From: Atrina japonica
Lineage: Eukaryota; Mollusca; Bivalvia; Pterioida; Pinnidae
Direction of reading: 5' to 3'
NCBI GenBank assembly: GCA_030159075.1
Contig: BROG01000451.1
Span: 547,067-611,066, forward strand
DNA length: 64,000 bases
In this document: positions 1 to 9,877 of the stretch, in pieces
Position numbering within the stretch: the first letter of the stretch is position 1
Layout of the letters: each line of letters begins with the position of its first letter
The notes under the pieces: generated by a model
Seen by the model: only the letters and a program-made list of their open reading frames with translations
What the model was told of the DNA's origin: nothing
Databases searched by the model: none
Program-made: the position numbers and the translations under genes

Positions 1-11
1 TCATAGTCCCT

Positions 12-1137
12 TTAAGTTTTCGAATACGAGATTTTTATCAACCATCGTATGGCTTTCAGCCATTCAGACAAAGTGTCTGGTTCTACGTCTTCATGTTTGG
101 CCCATCGTCTGGCATAATCTTCGACAGAATCCATAACTAAACTGAAATTCTGACGCCAATTAAAGGAACGGGCTTCCCGGTATTTAGGGCCCCTTAAAAT
201 AAGATTTTTGAGGCTTTCATTTTCAACAATAGAAACGTCGCCGGTAATGACATGCCCGATAGTATTGTATTTGAAAGGAGATGAAGCACATGAACATGTG
301 ACAGTGTTGTGTAGAAGATGGTTGATGTCTAGGTACTGCAAAACCTGTTTGTAATTGAATAGCTTGGATGCGATGCTAGGTGTATAGCTATATGAAATGC
401 AAGGCGTGCTCTTCAGTTTAAAATATGGTGGAATACAGGACTGAACTTTTTTGTGATTTAGAACATTGCCAATGTTTAAAGCGTCTATGCCTTTATTTGT
501 AAATTTAAGTTTAAGGAAAAGACGTTTCTGTTTAGAACAGTCATCGTTTGTAACGCGTGCAGGCTTAAACAGCCTGTGATAAGCGATGTCCATTATAATG
601 GAGTTCAGTATGTATTCTGGGGTTGAAGAATCCGTGTAGGGGTTCATTCTTGCTTCTTGAAAAAGTTTATTAAGATTTGTAAAAGGAACAGAATAAAGTT
701 TGCTGCGGATGTGATGAAGACCCAATTTTTTGTTAACGTAAGGTAAAAGAGATGAAAAAGTGACATCATGTATGTAGGGTCGGTTGTATGAACGATGTCC
801 GTGACTTCGTTTACGTCTTACGTTAGAATTAAAAAGTTCCATCACATTAACACCATTACACAGTGGGCTTGATAGATTGCCTACACTTTGGATATTATCA
901 TTACATCCATAGGGATATGCAGTGCCAAGTTGTTTAAATCCAAAATTCTTCACGTTGTCTACGGAAGGGGGTACTCAAGGTGGGATTGTTGGTCCAGTGG
1001 TATATTTTTTCAATTATACGCACTCTCATAGACAAGATGGAATGGTCAGGAGAGTTGAAATGTCGATAGAGTATCTGGTTACCCCCATTATTAATTTCGA
1101 ATCGATGGCCAGATACTCTTTTATTTAAGGGCCCCTT
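12..1137 (-). pseudogene. Naiad-type PLE fragment: GIY-YIG C-terminal half plus CxC linker region
   Basis: Reading leftward from 1137, the first part encodes the second half of a GIY-YIG endonuclease domain (GPLNKR, then SGHRFEINNGGN, a HFNSPDH segment and RRQREEFWI). It then runs, after a one-base frameshift near 955, into a 313-residue open frame (953-12) beginning around FKQLGTAYPYGCND. That frame has a CxC motif (Cys-Ser-Cys, residues 220-222, about 288-296) and ends in the conserved segment LRGPKYREARSFNW that normally precedes the RT domain. The RT itself would lie beyond the left edge. The order GIY-YIG, CxC linker, RT is that of Naiad PLEs, opposite to canonical Penelope. It is a broken retroelement copy, not a host gene. 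Positions 980-1137 are nearly identical to 62727-62880. Confidence 0.85.
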
Positions 1138-1289
1138 AAATACGTGTTATCGATTTTTGAATGAAATTGACTGTCACATTCATGACGCGGTATTTTGGCA
1201 TTAAACATCGTTCACACGATCAAGATTTACTGGGTCAATTTTTTGGCGCAAACAATCAAATAAAACTTTGATCAAAGTCCATCAAAGTT
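1138..1289. other. Unrecognised spacer between two PLE fragments
   Basis: No frame or known motif seen. Homology to the PLE 3' region fades at about 1290, and the GIY-YIG fragment begins at 1137. Confidence 0.5.
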
Positions 1290-2200
1290 CAATGAAATAC
1301 GTAAGGAGTGCATCCTCATCACAATTGGCACAGACGTCTCAACAACAGCCAACGAAAAGGCAACTCAACATTTCACTTAGTGAAACAGAGCAGTCGCAAA
1401 CAAGACTACTATACCGACCGTAAAATTTGCGGAAAGTTGACATTAAACGCGGTTTTCGATATCCCTGTGTCAATAATTTGTCAGTGAGTAGTTTACCTCT
1501 GTATATGAAATCTTCATATGATGTACACGCCCTGGCATATCGGATCATTTGTGAAATATAAACTCCATATGCGGGTGACTGAGGTATATTACTACTTAAA
1601 TGTGGAAAATTTACGATGGGAAAACCGATATCGTCGCGTTTGTTGTATAGCTTAGTTGCTAATTTCCCGTCTGTGTCTATAGTAAGTAAAATGTCTAAGT
1701 ATGAAGCGTGTGTGCTTGATTCTGTTGTATCTTTAATTTCTAGTTCGCTGGGATATATCGCATTGAAATATGTATGAAAATCGTCATTATTAATTGACAA
1801 AACGTCGTCGATATATCTAAATGTCAAATTAATGAAGTCTGCTTCGTATGAATAAAGGAACAGGATGGCCAATAAAGGGGCACAATTGGTTCCCATAGGA
1901 ATGCCGACAGTTTGTTGAAAGACCACGTCTCCGAACATTACAAATATATTGTCTATTAGAAATTCCAGCATGTTTTTTGTATCACCTTCAGTGTATATAT
2001 GTGTAGAATTAGAGTGGTGTTTGACGAAATAAGTATCCTGATAGCCAATCACTAGATATTTAAATTTTCGGGTACCACCTTTAGTGAAAAAACAGTTGTC
2101 TATGATGCTGAAGTCTTTCTTTTAATTTTTTATGTGGAATAGTTGTGTAAAGAGTAGAGAAGTCATAAGTTTTGATACTGTGAATTCGAGAAAAATTTCT
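1290..2200 (-). pseudogene. PLE reverse transcriptase C-terminal fragment with start of 3' region
   Basis: The first part (about 2200-2055) encodes a degenerate RT motif A region (YDFSTLYTTIPH), then a frameshift near 2100. The 237-residue frame 2052-1339 has motif B ([13 protein letters not shown], residues 50-62) and the catalytic motif C tetrad YIDD (residues 80-83). It ends in [14 protein letters not shown] before a TGA at 1339-1341. About 50 bases of the family's conserved 3' region follow, then homology fades near 1290. Compared with the copy at 45688, 45 bases between motifs B and C are missing in frame. It lies head to tail with the PLE fragment at 12-1137. Dead copy. Confidence 0.88.
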
Positions 2201-3345
2201 CAATATACTTTACCAGTCTATAACTTTGATAACTTAGAGAATATTCCAAAAGATTCTCTTCAATTTACTATAAATGATCAACTTTTTCCAAGAGTTCTTT
2301 TAGTAATTATATCACTAGAAAACCAAATAAATAATATAAATACTGATGAACTCGAAATCAAAATACAAGAACTTGAAAACATTAGATTAAATAAACTTTA
2401 AAGATGTATGATCAGGTCAAAAGCTACATGGATTAGTGAAGGAGAAAAACCCTCAAAATATTTTTATGACTAAAATCAAGAAATTATGCGAGTAAAATTA
2501 TTTCAAAAATTGAAAAAATAATGGTGATATTATTTCAGAACAAAACCAAATTTGAGATGAAACAAATATCGCAAGAATTTGATTCAAATGAAGAATTTTC
2601 AAATCTTAACATTCCAAAACTTACACTAGAAAAATTAGAAGGCCGACTTTCATATGACGAAGCAAAAAAAGCCTTACGTAATATGAAAAACAATAAAAGT
2701 CCAGGCTCAGAGGGTTTTTCAACTGAATTTTTAAAAATATTTTAGAATAAAATAAGAAATTCCGTTAACGTTCTTAAAATTATGGCTTCTTAAATGGGGA
2801 ATTATCAGTTAAACGAAAAGAGGGTATAATAACATGTATTCCTAAATAAAATAAACCAAAACAATTCCTTAAAAACTGGAGGCCTATTAGCCTACCTTTC
2901 TTAATAATATCTATAAAATAGGCTCAACAGGAAAAGCAAATAGAATGAAATTAGTACTTGATAAACAGGATTCATGGCCGGCAGATGTATCGGGGAAAAT
3001 ACCAGACTTATAATACCTTTTAGATCAAAATATACAGAAAACAAAAACATTTCTGGATTATTATTATTTATTTATTTCGAGATAGCGTTGACTCTGTTTC
3101 CTGGAAATTTATTAACAAAGTTCTTAAGTTTTTTAATTTTGGAAATTCTTTTTAGTCATAATGTGGGACACCTTTCAGATAATTTTCCCCCAAAAGAGGC
3201 TTATCACCATACCTTTTTATCTTAGCAGAAATACTTTCGATTAAAATTAAAAATGAGTCTAAATCTAAAGGAAATAAAGTAGATATGTATGAATTTAATA
3301 TTTCTCAATTGGCAGATGATACTGAAAAACCTTTTCTACTCCAGT
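2190..3345 (+). pseudogene. L1/Tx1-like LINE reverse transcriptase fragment
   Basis: Across several frames, broken by stops and indels, the plus strand encodes hallmark L1/Tx1-group ORF2 segments in the right order. They are a pre-RT block (RSKATWISEGEKPSKYFYD near 2410-2470, then NYASKIISKIEK), the finger motif ALRNMKNNKSPGSEGFSTEF (2671-2730), KNWRPISLP (about 2872-2900), a GRCIGENTRLI block (about 2980-3015), a decayed motif A (FEIALTLFPGN, 3078-3110), a GLSPYLFILAE-like block (3195-3225) and a decayed LADDT motif C (about 3310). It stops at about 3345, where a PLE 3' end begins. Both ends are truncated and it is not functional. Confidence 0.8.
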
Positions 3346-3580
3346 CTTTTCAGTTTTTGCGACTGTTTCACTCAGTGAAATGTTGAGTTACCTGTTCGAT
3401 GGCGGTTGTTGAGACGTCTGTATCAGTTATGACGATGATTCGTTCCTCACGTATTTCATTTTAATTTGACTGTGGGCTCACAGCGGAAGTGAACGGTCCA
3501 CAGGGGATGCTTACTCCTCCATGGCACCTGAGTTCATGAGGTCCGTGTGTTGTCCAATTTTATATATTGCACTCACATTA
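3346..3580 (+). repeat. PLE 3'-terminal region, solo copy
   Basis: This carries the last codons of the PLE frame (ending in Cys before TGA at 3410-3412) and the conserved 3' core with GGGGATGCTTACTCCTCCAT. It runs directly into a (CT)n tract. The same segment recurs near 18.4, 34.5, 37.6, 46.4, 47.3, 56.3, 58.2, 63.5 and 64.0 kb. Confidence 0.85.
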
Positions 3581-3581
3581 T

Positions 3582-3584
<3 letters not shown>

Positions 3585-3647
<63 letters not shown>
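3585..3647. repeat. (CT)n microsatellite
   Basis: About 63 bases of uninterrupted CT, a few bases after the end of a PLE 3' region. Confidence 0.98.
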
Positions 3648-3649
<2 letters not shown>

Positions 3650-4244
3650 GCGAGTGAGTGAGTCAAATGAGATGTATACGTACTGTAGAGAGTGAGTCAG
3701 ATAAATATAAAAACTGTGTAATGAGTTAATTAAACTATATCAAATCAGGTTTTTTTTATCTTCATGATAGTTACAGTGACCTTCAACTGGATAGTCTTTG
3801 TAAGTTTTGGAAAATGTTACATATAATTGACACTAAAAAACCTTGAGTAATTGTTTAATAATATTTATCAGGATAAGACAAATAGGTCGCTTGTGTAAAC
3901 AGCATAAAGAAAACTGTGTACGATGCTTGTATTAATCAAAACACAAGTTAATTAAATATATATATGATGCAACTTATATCTTTTAAAACTCCAGCCGTAA
4001 AATAGGCCGATTTTTTTTATCTACCATCGTGTTCAGTTATTAAACATAAACGATGCAATTTCTGTGTTCTCCCATTTATGTTTCCAGACATCGACCTACT
4101 CGACCTACACTTAAATTTTTGCCAAAAATTCGAATCATATCGACTTAACATAAAATACGGCAGAATCAAAACGCAGTAACAAGAGTATGTTCTGGATACA
4201 CAAATTGTACGGTGCCGAATAAAAGTATATATATATAAATTCTA
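3648..4244. other. Non-coding, nothing recognised
   Basis: AT-rich sequence with no convincing frame, RNA gene or repeat on either strand. Confidence 0.5.
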
Positions 4245-4357
4245 CGATGAGTGTTGGCTGATTATCATGTTTATCTAACTCAAGTAAGTTAATTTTTAAA
4301 ATTTGAAAAGACGAGAGGATTAACTTGCGAGACTTAGATAAACATGATAGTCAATTT
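4245..4357. mobile_element. Hairpin MITE-like element, copy 1
   Basis: An imperfect inverted repeat. The left arm contains GATTATCATGTTTATCTAAC (4260-4279) and the right arm near 4336-4353 contains TAGATAAACATGATAGTC. The arms continue inward (AAGTTAAT / TTAACTT). A better preserved relative with the same sequence and fold is at 28789-28897. No transposase is encoded, so this would be a non-autonomous foldback or MITE-like element. Confidence 0.65.
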
Positions 4358-4359
4358 TT

Positions 4360-5430
4360 TACGAGATGTTAAATTTCTTTTTACCATAACTGAAAACATG
4401 CGTAGCCTACATGTGCATCATGTCTAGACGCCCCCGGGCTTGGACTTTCGTGATGACGAGAAACCTGTATCTCGCTCCGGTATAAATCCTCTAGATTGCA
4501 TCAATATGTTTAAGGTAAGGAGCCAAACATTGTTAGGGACTTCATAAATGGACTCTTTTCCGCCACTTAACTTTATATCGCGGAAACTTTGACCGCCAGC
4601 AACAGGCCTGCAGCATCTTTATGTGCGATACGATGAGAGGTGATTTGACGTGCGGCGTGACTACATAAAGCCCTTGCCACATGCCAATGCTACCCTTGTA
4701 CCTCTTAAGTAGCTTCTGTTTAGCATGGAACAATGATTGAAATTTGTACACGTGTATACCCATGGCGCTCGGCTCCCGGATGGGAGGGACCTTCTGGCAG
4801 TTTCACCGGCCGGCTGTACTCTGTGTTAGTGACTCTGGTCTGATGAATGTGGAGAACTCGGGTCCGAAGTGGGGGGTACAAGCTCAGCTGCAACATCACA
4901 ACCGCTTATAGAATCTATCATCTAGAAAATTCAATTCCGCACATTTTAGATGTACTGTCGAAATAAAATATTTATTAAAGAGAAATGCCAGAAGAAGTAT
5001 TAAACGTTGATGTCCAAAGTTGTCCAGCCTCGCACGTATAAATACCTATAAGAGGTAAACATTTTCATGCACATTTTCTGGGTCGGCCATTTTTGTACTA
5101 GTAGAGTGGTTCAAGGTTTAATTTTTTCTTTCTAAGCTTAAATCACCCACGGCATTTCTCAGACAACTTTTGAGAGTGGAAAAATAGCACGGGTTATGGT
5201 CGAACCTAGATTCTAAGTTTGATTGTGTTAGAATTAAGAACATAATCAGAGTACTTAGAACATAAACAATTTCACTTATTTTCCATTTATTTGCCTAATC
5301 TTGCCACAATTAGGTTTCAAACTATTCTAAAGCAAGAATAAACTTACACAACAAGGCAAACGAGAATACAACACCTTTGTAATTTTGTCTCAATTTTGGC
5401 AGGTACAATAACATATACAAACATTCCTCG
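4360..5430. other. Unrecognised, partly GC-richer stretch
   Basis: About 4420-4900 is less AT-rich than its surroundings. It holds a 73-codon open frame on the minus strand (4763-4542) with no recognisable domain and no splice or codon evidence. A TATAAAT string at about 4481 is not followed by any supported gene. The phrase GGTCGGCCATTTT (about 5089) recurs near 26940 as GTCGGCCATTTT, which suggests old dispersed repeat material. Confidence 0.35.
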
Positions 5431-5454
5431 TTGGTTCAATACATTGTTGTTACA

Positions 5455-5725
5455 GTTGTTGTTGTTGTTGTTGTTGTTGTTGTATTGTTGAACGTCCCAC
5501 TCAAGAATATTTCACTCATATGGAGACGTCACCAAATGCCGATGACGGGCTTCAAATATTGGCTTATGCTCGCCACATATGACCACATAACGTGCAGACT
5601 CCTACTGTTGGTAAAGACCTCGGTTTTGACTATTTCATCCGAAGGACAGAAATCCGACCTACCACCGGCTGAACTCGAACTCATTACCTCACGATCAAGA
5701 GTCTAGCGTGTGTAACCCAACTATT
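5455..5725 (-). mobile_element. tRNA-derived SINE with (GTT)n tail
   Basis: On the minus strand a tRNA-like head near 5715-5660 ends in a B-box-like GAGTTCGAGTTC. A body follows with the phrase CGTCTCCATATGAGTGAAAT, then a simple (AAC)n tail (GTT on the plus strand, 5455-5482). Head, body and simple tail is SINE structure. The body resembles conserved central segments of molluscan SINEs, judged from memory and not from a search. Confidence 0.6.
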
Positions 5726-5730
5726 GTCAT

Positions 5731-6735
5731 GTTCAAACTATCTTTATCGAATTTTAATTATTAATTAACTCTTGAAATGAAATTTATATAAACTATGTTT
5801 TACATGGTGATCATATTTCTTAATTGTATTTATATCTATTCATCTATAAGATGTTGATGATCAAGTTCTTTACATAAGGATTATCAATTTGTGTTACAGT
5901 TGAAGGTCACATGGTGAATGATAGAGATTCGCAAATAGAAAGAAGAATGTGTAAATCTGTTGATTGTCACGTCACAGACAGTGACTCCATTTCACCGATC
6001 ATGCTTTTCACCGAACTTGACCACATCGCCAAACTTGACCTTTTTACCTAATTTGACCCGTTCATCGGGTGTGGTATGCCAGCAGAAGACGCTGACTCCT
6101 TCCGGACACCTGGTCTTATCCCGTTTGGGATTCGTAATTGTTCTTCATGTTGAAACTATTTGTACATCTAATTCGTCGTGTTATAATGGACTTGAGTTTT
6201 GATAATTGAATGGTGCTTCTTAAGTTTTACTTTCTGATGAGATCGTAAACTAAAGCTCTGCGATGTTACTTCTTGTATTACCAAAATACGATTAAAATGC
6301 CACATAAGTAGTAAGAGAGATGCGCAATTGGAACTAATGGATTAATAAGCTATATCGAACAAACACAAGTGCATTGAGAACACCTGTATTCAAGAATGCA
6401 CAAAGGAAACTATAAGTAGTAATGGGTTAATTGACATCACCGTATCTTCGATCACAAATACGGACAGACACTTCTGTATTCAAGAACAAACATACGAAAA
6501 CAATTACTCTCAGCAGAATTAACAAGTCAACAATATTGCACAACTCACCGAATTCGTTCCCAGGGTATAAAACCTCAAATTAAGAGTGATTGCAGCAAAT
6601 TAGACTGCACTAAGACTGGGCAGACGAACGAACAGGAAGCACTTGTACCTGTAACCAAATTGACGAATCTTGGACTTTGAAATTTTTCATAGATATAAGT
6701 ATCTGTGAACGTTGACATTTCAACATTATAAGTGA
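5731..6735. other. Mostly unrecognised; distant PLE-core relative near 6060-6125
   Basis: Around 6060-6125 the plus strand has a string (GGGTGTGGTATGCC, then GACGCTGACTCC and GACACCTGGTC) laid out like the conserved core of the PLE 3' region (GGGTGTGACC, GATGCTTACTCC, CACCTGATC) but quite diverged. It may be another PLE family or chance. The rest, up to the 53-bp array, shows nothing recognisable. Confidence 0.35.
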
Positions 6736-8580
6736 AACATATACGCCACATGTATTTATAGCGTATACAAACATTCCCAGTGTAACAGGACATATACACG
6801 TGGTGTATTTATAGCGTATACAAACATCCCCAGTGTAACAGGACATATACACGTGATGTATTTACAGCGTATACAAACATTCCCAGTGTAACAGGACATA
6901 TACACATGGTGTATTTACAGCGTATACAAACATTCCCAGTGTAACAGGACATATACACGTGGTGTATTTACAGCGTATACAAACATCCCCAGTGTAACAG
7001 GACATATACACATGGTGTATTTACAGCGTATACAAACATTACCAGTGTAACAGGACATATACACGTGGTGTATTTATAGCGTATACAAACATTCCCAGTG
7101 TAACAGGACATATACACCTGATGTATTTACAGCGTATACAAACATCTACCAGTATAACAGGACATATACACGTGATGTATTTACAGCGTATACAAACATC
7201 TACCAGTATAACAGGACATATACACCGGATGTATTTATAGCGTATACAAACATTCCCAGTGTAACAGGACATATACACGTGGTGTATTTACAGCGTATAC
7301 AAACATCCCCAGTGTAACAGGACATATACACATGGTGTATTTACAGCGTATACAAACATTACCAGTGTAACAGGACATATACACGTGGTGTATTTATAGC
7401 GTATACAAACATTCCCAGTGTAACAGGACATATACACCTGATGTATTTACAGCGTATACAAACATCTACCAGTATAACAGGACATATACACGTGATGTAT
7501 TTACAGCGTATACAAACATCTACCAGTATAACAGGACATATACACCTGATGTATTTATAGCGTATACAAACATTCCCAGTGTAACAGGACATATACACGT
7601 GGTGTATTTACAGCGTATACAAACATTCCCAGTGTAACAGGACATATACACGTGGTGTATTTACAGCGTATACAAACATTACCAGTGTAACAGGACATAT
7701 ACACGTGGTGTATTTATAGCGTATACAAACATTCCCAGTGTAACAGGACATATACACCTGATGTATTTACAGCGTATACAAACATCTACCAGTATAACAG
7801 GACATATACACCTGATGTATTTACAGCGTATACAAACATCTACCAGTATAACAGGACATATACACCTGATGTATTTATAGCGTATACAAACATTCCCAGT
7901 GTAACAGGACATATACACGTGGTGTATTTACAGCGTATACAAACATTCCCAGTGTAACAGGACATATACACGTGGTGTATTTACAGCGTATACAAACATC
8001 CCCAGTGTAACAGGACATATACACGTGGTGTATTTACAGCGTATACAAACATTCCCAGTGTAACAGGACATATACACGTGGTGTATTTATAGCGTATACA
8101 AACATTCCCAGTGTAACAGGACATATACACGTGGTGTATTTACAGCGTATACAAACATCTACCAGTATAACAGGACATATACGCCTGGTGTATTTACAGC
8201 GTATACAAACATCTACCAGTATAACCGGACATATACACCTGATGTATTTATAGCGTATACAAACATTCCCAGTGTAACAGGACATATACACGTGGTGTAT
8301 TTACAGCGTATACAAACATCCCCAGTGTAACAGGACATATACACGTGGTGTATTTACAGCGTATACAAACATTCCCAGTGTAACAGGACATATACATGTG
8401 GTGTATTTATAGCGTATACAAACATTCCCAGTGTAACAGGACATATACACGTGGTGTATTTACAGCGTATACAAACATCTACCAGTGTAACAGGACATAT
8501 ACACCTGATGTATTTATAGCGTATACAAATATTCCTTAGTGTAACAGGATATATACACTTGGTGTATTTATAGAATATAC
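6736..8580. repeat. 53-bp minisatellite with about 320-bp higher-order period
   Basis: Some 34 tandem copies of a unit near 53 bases contain GTATACAAACAT and ACAGGACATATACAC. Variants of the unit (CATTCCC, CATCCCC, CATCTACC, CATTACC) occur in a set order that repeats every six units, about 320 bases: blocks starting near 7039, 7359 and 7679 are almost identical. Open minus-strand frames across it are a by-product of the repeat and are not annotated as genes. Confidence 0.95.
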
Positions 8581-8609
8581 GAACATCATTGTTCTTGCAC
8601 ACGTAATGT

Positions 8610-8965
8610 ATTTATAATTGCTTAAGACCATTTGAGTCCCCGAGGGTATACATAAACCTAGTACCTGTTATTTCGGTACCAGCTGATAATCTTATACTAA
8701 AGTAATATTTGGCACTGATAACACCATTTAGATTTCAAATCTTTCTAAAGCTAAGATAGTCATCTTTTTACAGTGGTTACTCTCAGACGGATTTCGGTTA
8801 TGCTTTTCGATTTTTTATTTGGCCTTGTATGATACCAATTTGTCTTTGGAAAATACAGATACATTTTAAGTTGGAGCTCAACTGATGAAGTCTAATTGAC
8901 AGAAACGATCGTCTTGAGCATTATAAATTTGGTATTATGTTTATATTATTTATCAATTCAAGTAA
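8610..8965 (+). mobile_element. Dispersed repeat carrying a hammerhead, copy 1
   Basis: About 350 bases align over their whole length with 38650-39000 (shared strings include TACCAGCTGATAATC, CTAAAGTAATATTTGG and CAGTGGTTACTCT-like). The hammerhead fold lies near the 3' end, followed by ATTTGGTATTATGTTT. No coding capacity is seen. Size, lack of coding and ribozyme position suit a retrozyme-like element or a solo terminal repeat of a hammerhead-bearing retroelement. The class is inferred. Confidence 0.7.
8876..8919 (+). ncRNA. Type I hammerhead ribozyme, copy 1
   Basis: All core elements occur in order. Stem I 5' strand GCTCAA (8876-8881) pairs perfectly with TTGAGC (8914-8919). Conserved CTGATGA is at 8882-8888. 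Stem II is GTC/GAC (8890-8892 with 8898-8900) with a five-base loop. Conserved GAA is at 8902-8904. Stem III is the self-complementary ACGATCGT (8905-8912), and the cleavage triplet GTC ends at 8913. The weak point is the 10.1/11.1 position, an A-A mismatch (8889/8901) instead of G-C. The very short stem III without a loop is typical of retroelement hammerheads, which are thought to act best as dimers. Confidence 0.8.
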
Positions 8966-9129
8966 TAACACATCTATACTATTATATAAAAAACTTATAT
9001 TCCTATATTCTTTCTGAAAATAAGGTCAGGTCCAATGTTGTATTCATATTGTACACATACAAATAGTAATGTTGAGTTATACAAATGCAATTAAAAATGC
9101 ACAAAACCTTGGTTTCTCAGGCAATGTTC

Positions 9130-9131
<2 letters not shown>

Positions 9132-9223
<92 letters not shown>
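9132..9223. repeat. (TA)n microsatellite
   Basis: About 90 bases of pure TA. Confidence 0.98.
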
Positions 9224-9226
<3 letters not shown>

Positions 9227-9518
9227 TCAATATTGTTATGCCTGTGAATATATTTTTCGTTCAATGTATATCAATTTAAGTATATATAAATCAATGCCAA
9301 TGGGGCGTGGTCAGTTCTAAACTGTAAAACACATATGCGTCTATCAAATCCGTCTGTGTATATACTGCTGCCAGAATGTAGAAATAAAAAACTTATTATA
9401 ATCATGTACATCAGTCAGAACAGAGAAGATGACGGCGGCACTGTGATCACATATCTGAACAAATGGTGAGTTTGTCAAGGTTTTATTGCATATATTATTT
9501 GATATATAATCATGAAAA

Positions 9519-9520
<2 letters not shown>

Positions 9521-9562
<42 letters not shown>

Positions 9563-9594
9563 ACTATTATTATTGTTGTTGTTGTTGTTGTTGT
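9521..9594. repeat. (ATT)n then (GTT)n compound microsatellite
   Basis: ATT triplets to about 9573, then GTT triplets, about 280 bases upstream of the GPCR start. Confidence 0.95.
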
Positions 9595-9877
9595 GTCATA
9601 AAAATGAATCAGTAACATTCGTATAGTTGATCTTTCATAAAATTTTGTGAAATCTTGTTTCTGACTCATTTTATCTTACAAAAGTCAAATTATCTTAAAC
9701 CTTATATTTATTTTTTTATTTTCAACAGTAAATATTTCTACTATGGACAATAAACGAAAAGAATAACTCAATCTTTCGACACGAAGGTGAATAAGGTGTA
9801 ATCTAAAACCATACAATGCTGCAAGGAAACATCTAGAACTTTCCTAAAGTACTGTATATTCTTCGTAGCATAATAAT

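Noticed and set aside
922..1128. 68-codon plus-strand frame
   Set aside because: Antisense of the GIY-YIG part of the PLE fragment.
2132..2401. 89-codon plus-strand frame as a gene
   Set aside because: A chimera of antisense PLE RT (to about 2190) and the start of the LINE fragment.
4475..4490. TATAAAT as a promoter
   Set aside because: No gene, transcript start motif or frame follows. One TATA string in AT-rich DNA is weak.
6575..8602. A series of 70-85 codon minus-strand frames with repeated MYMSCYTGNVCIRYKY
   Set aside because: They arise because the 53-base unit lacks stops in some phases. Near-identical repeats with no third-position bias and no start or splice context.
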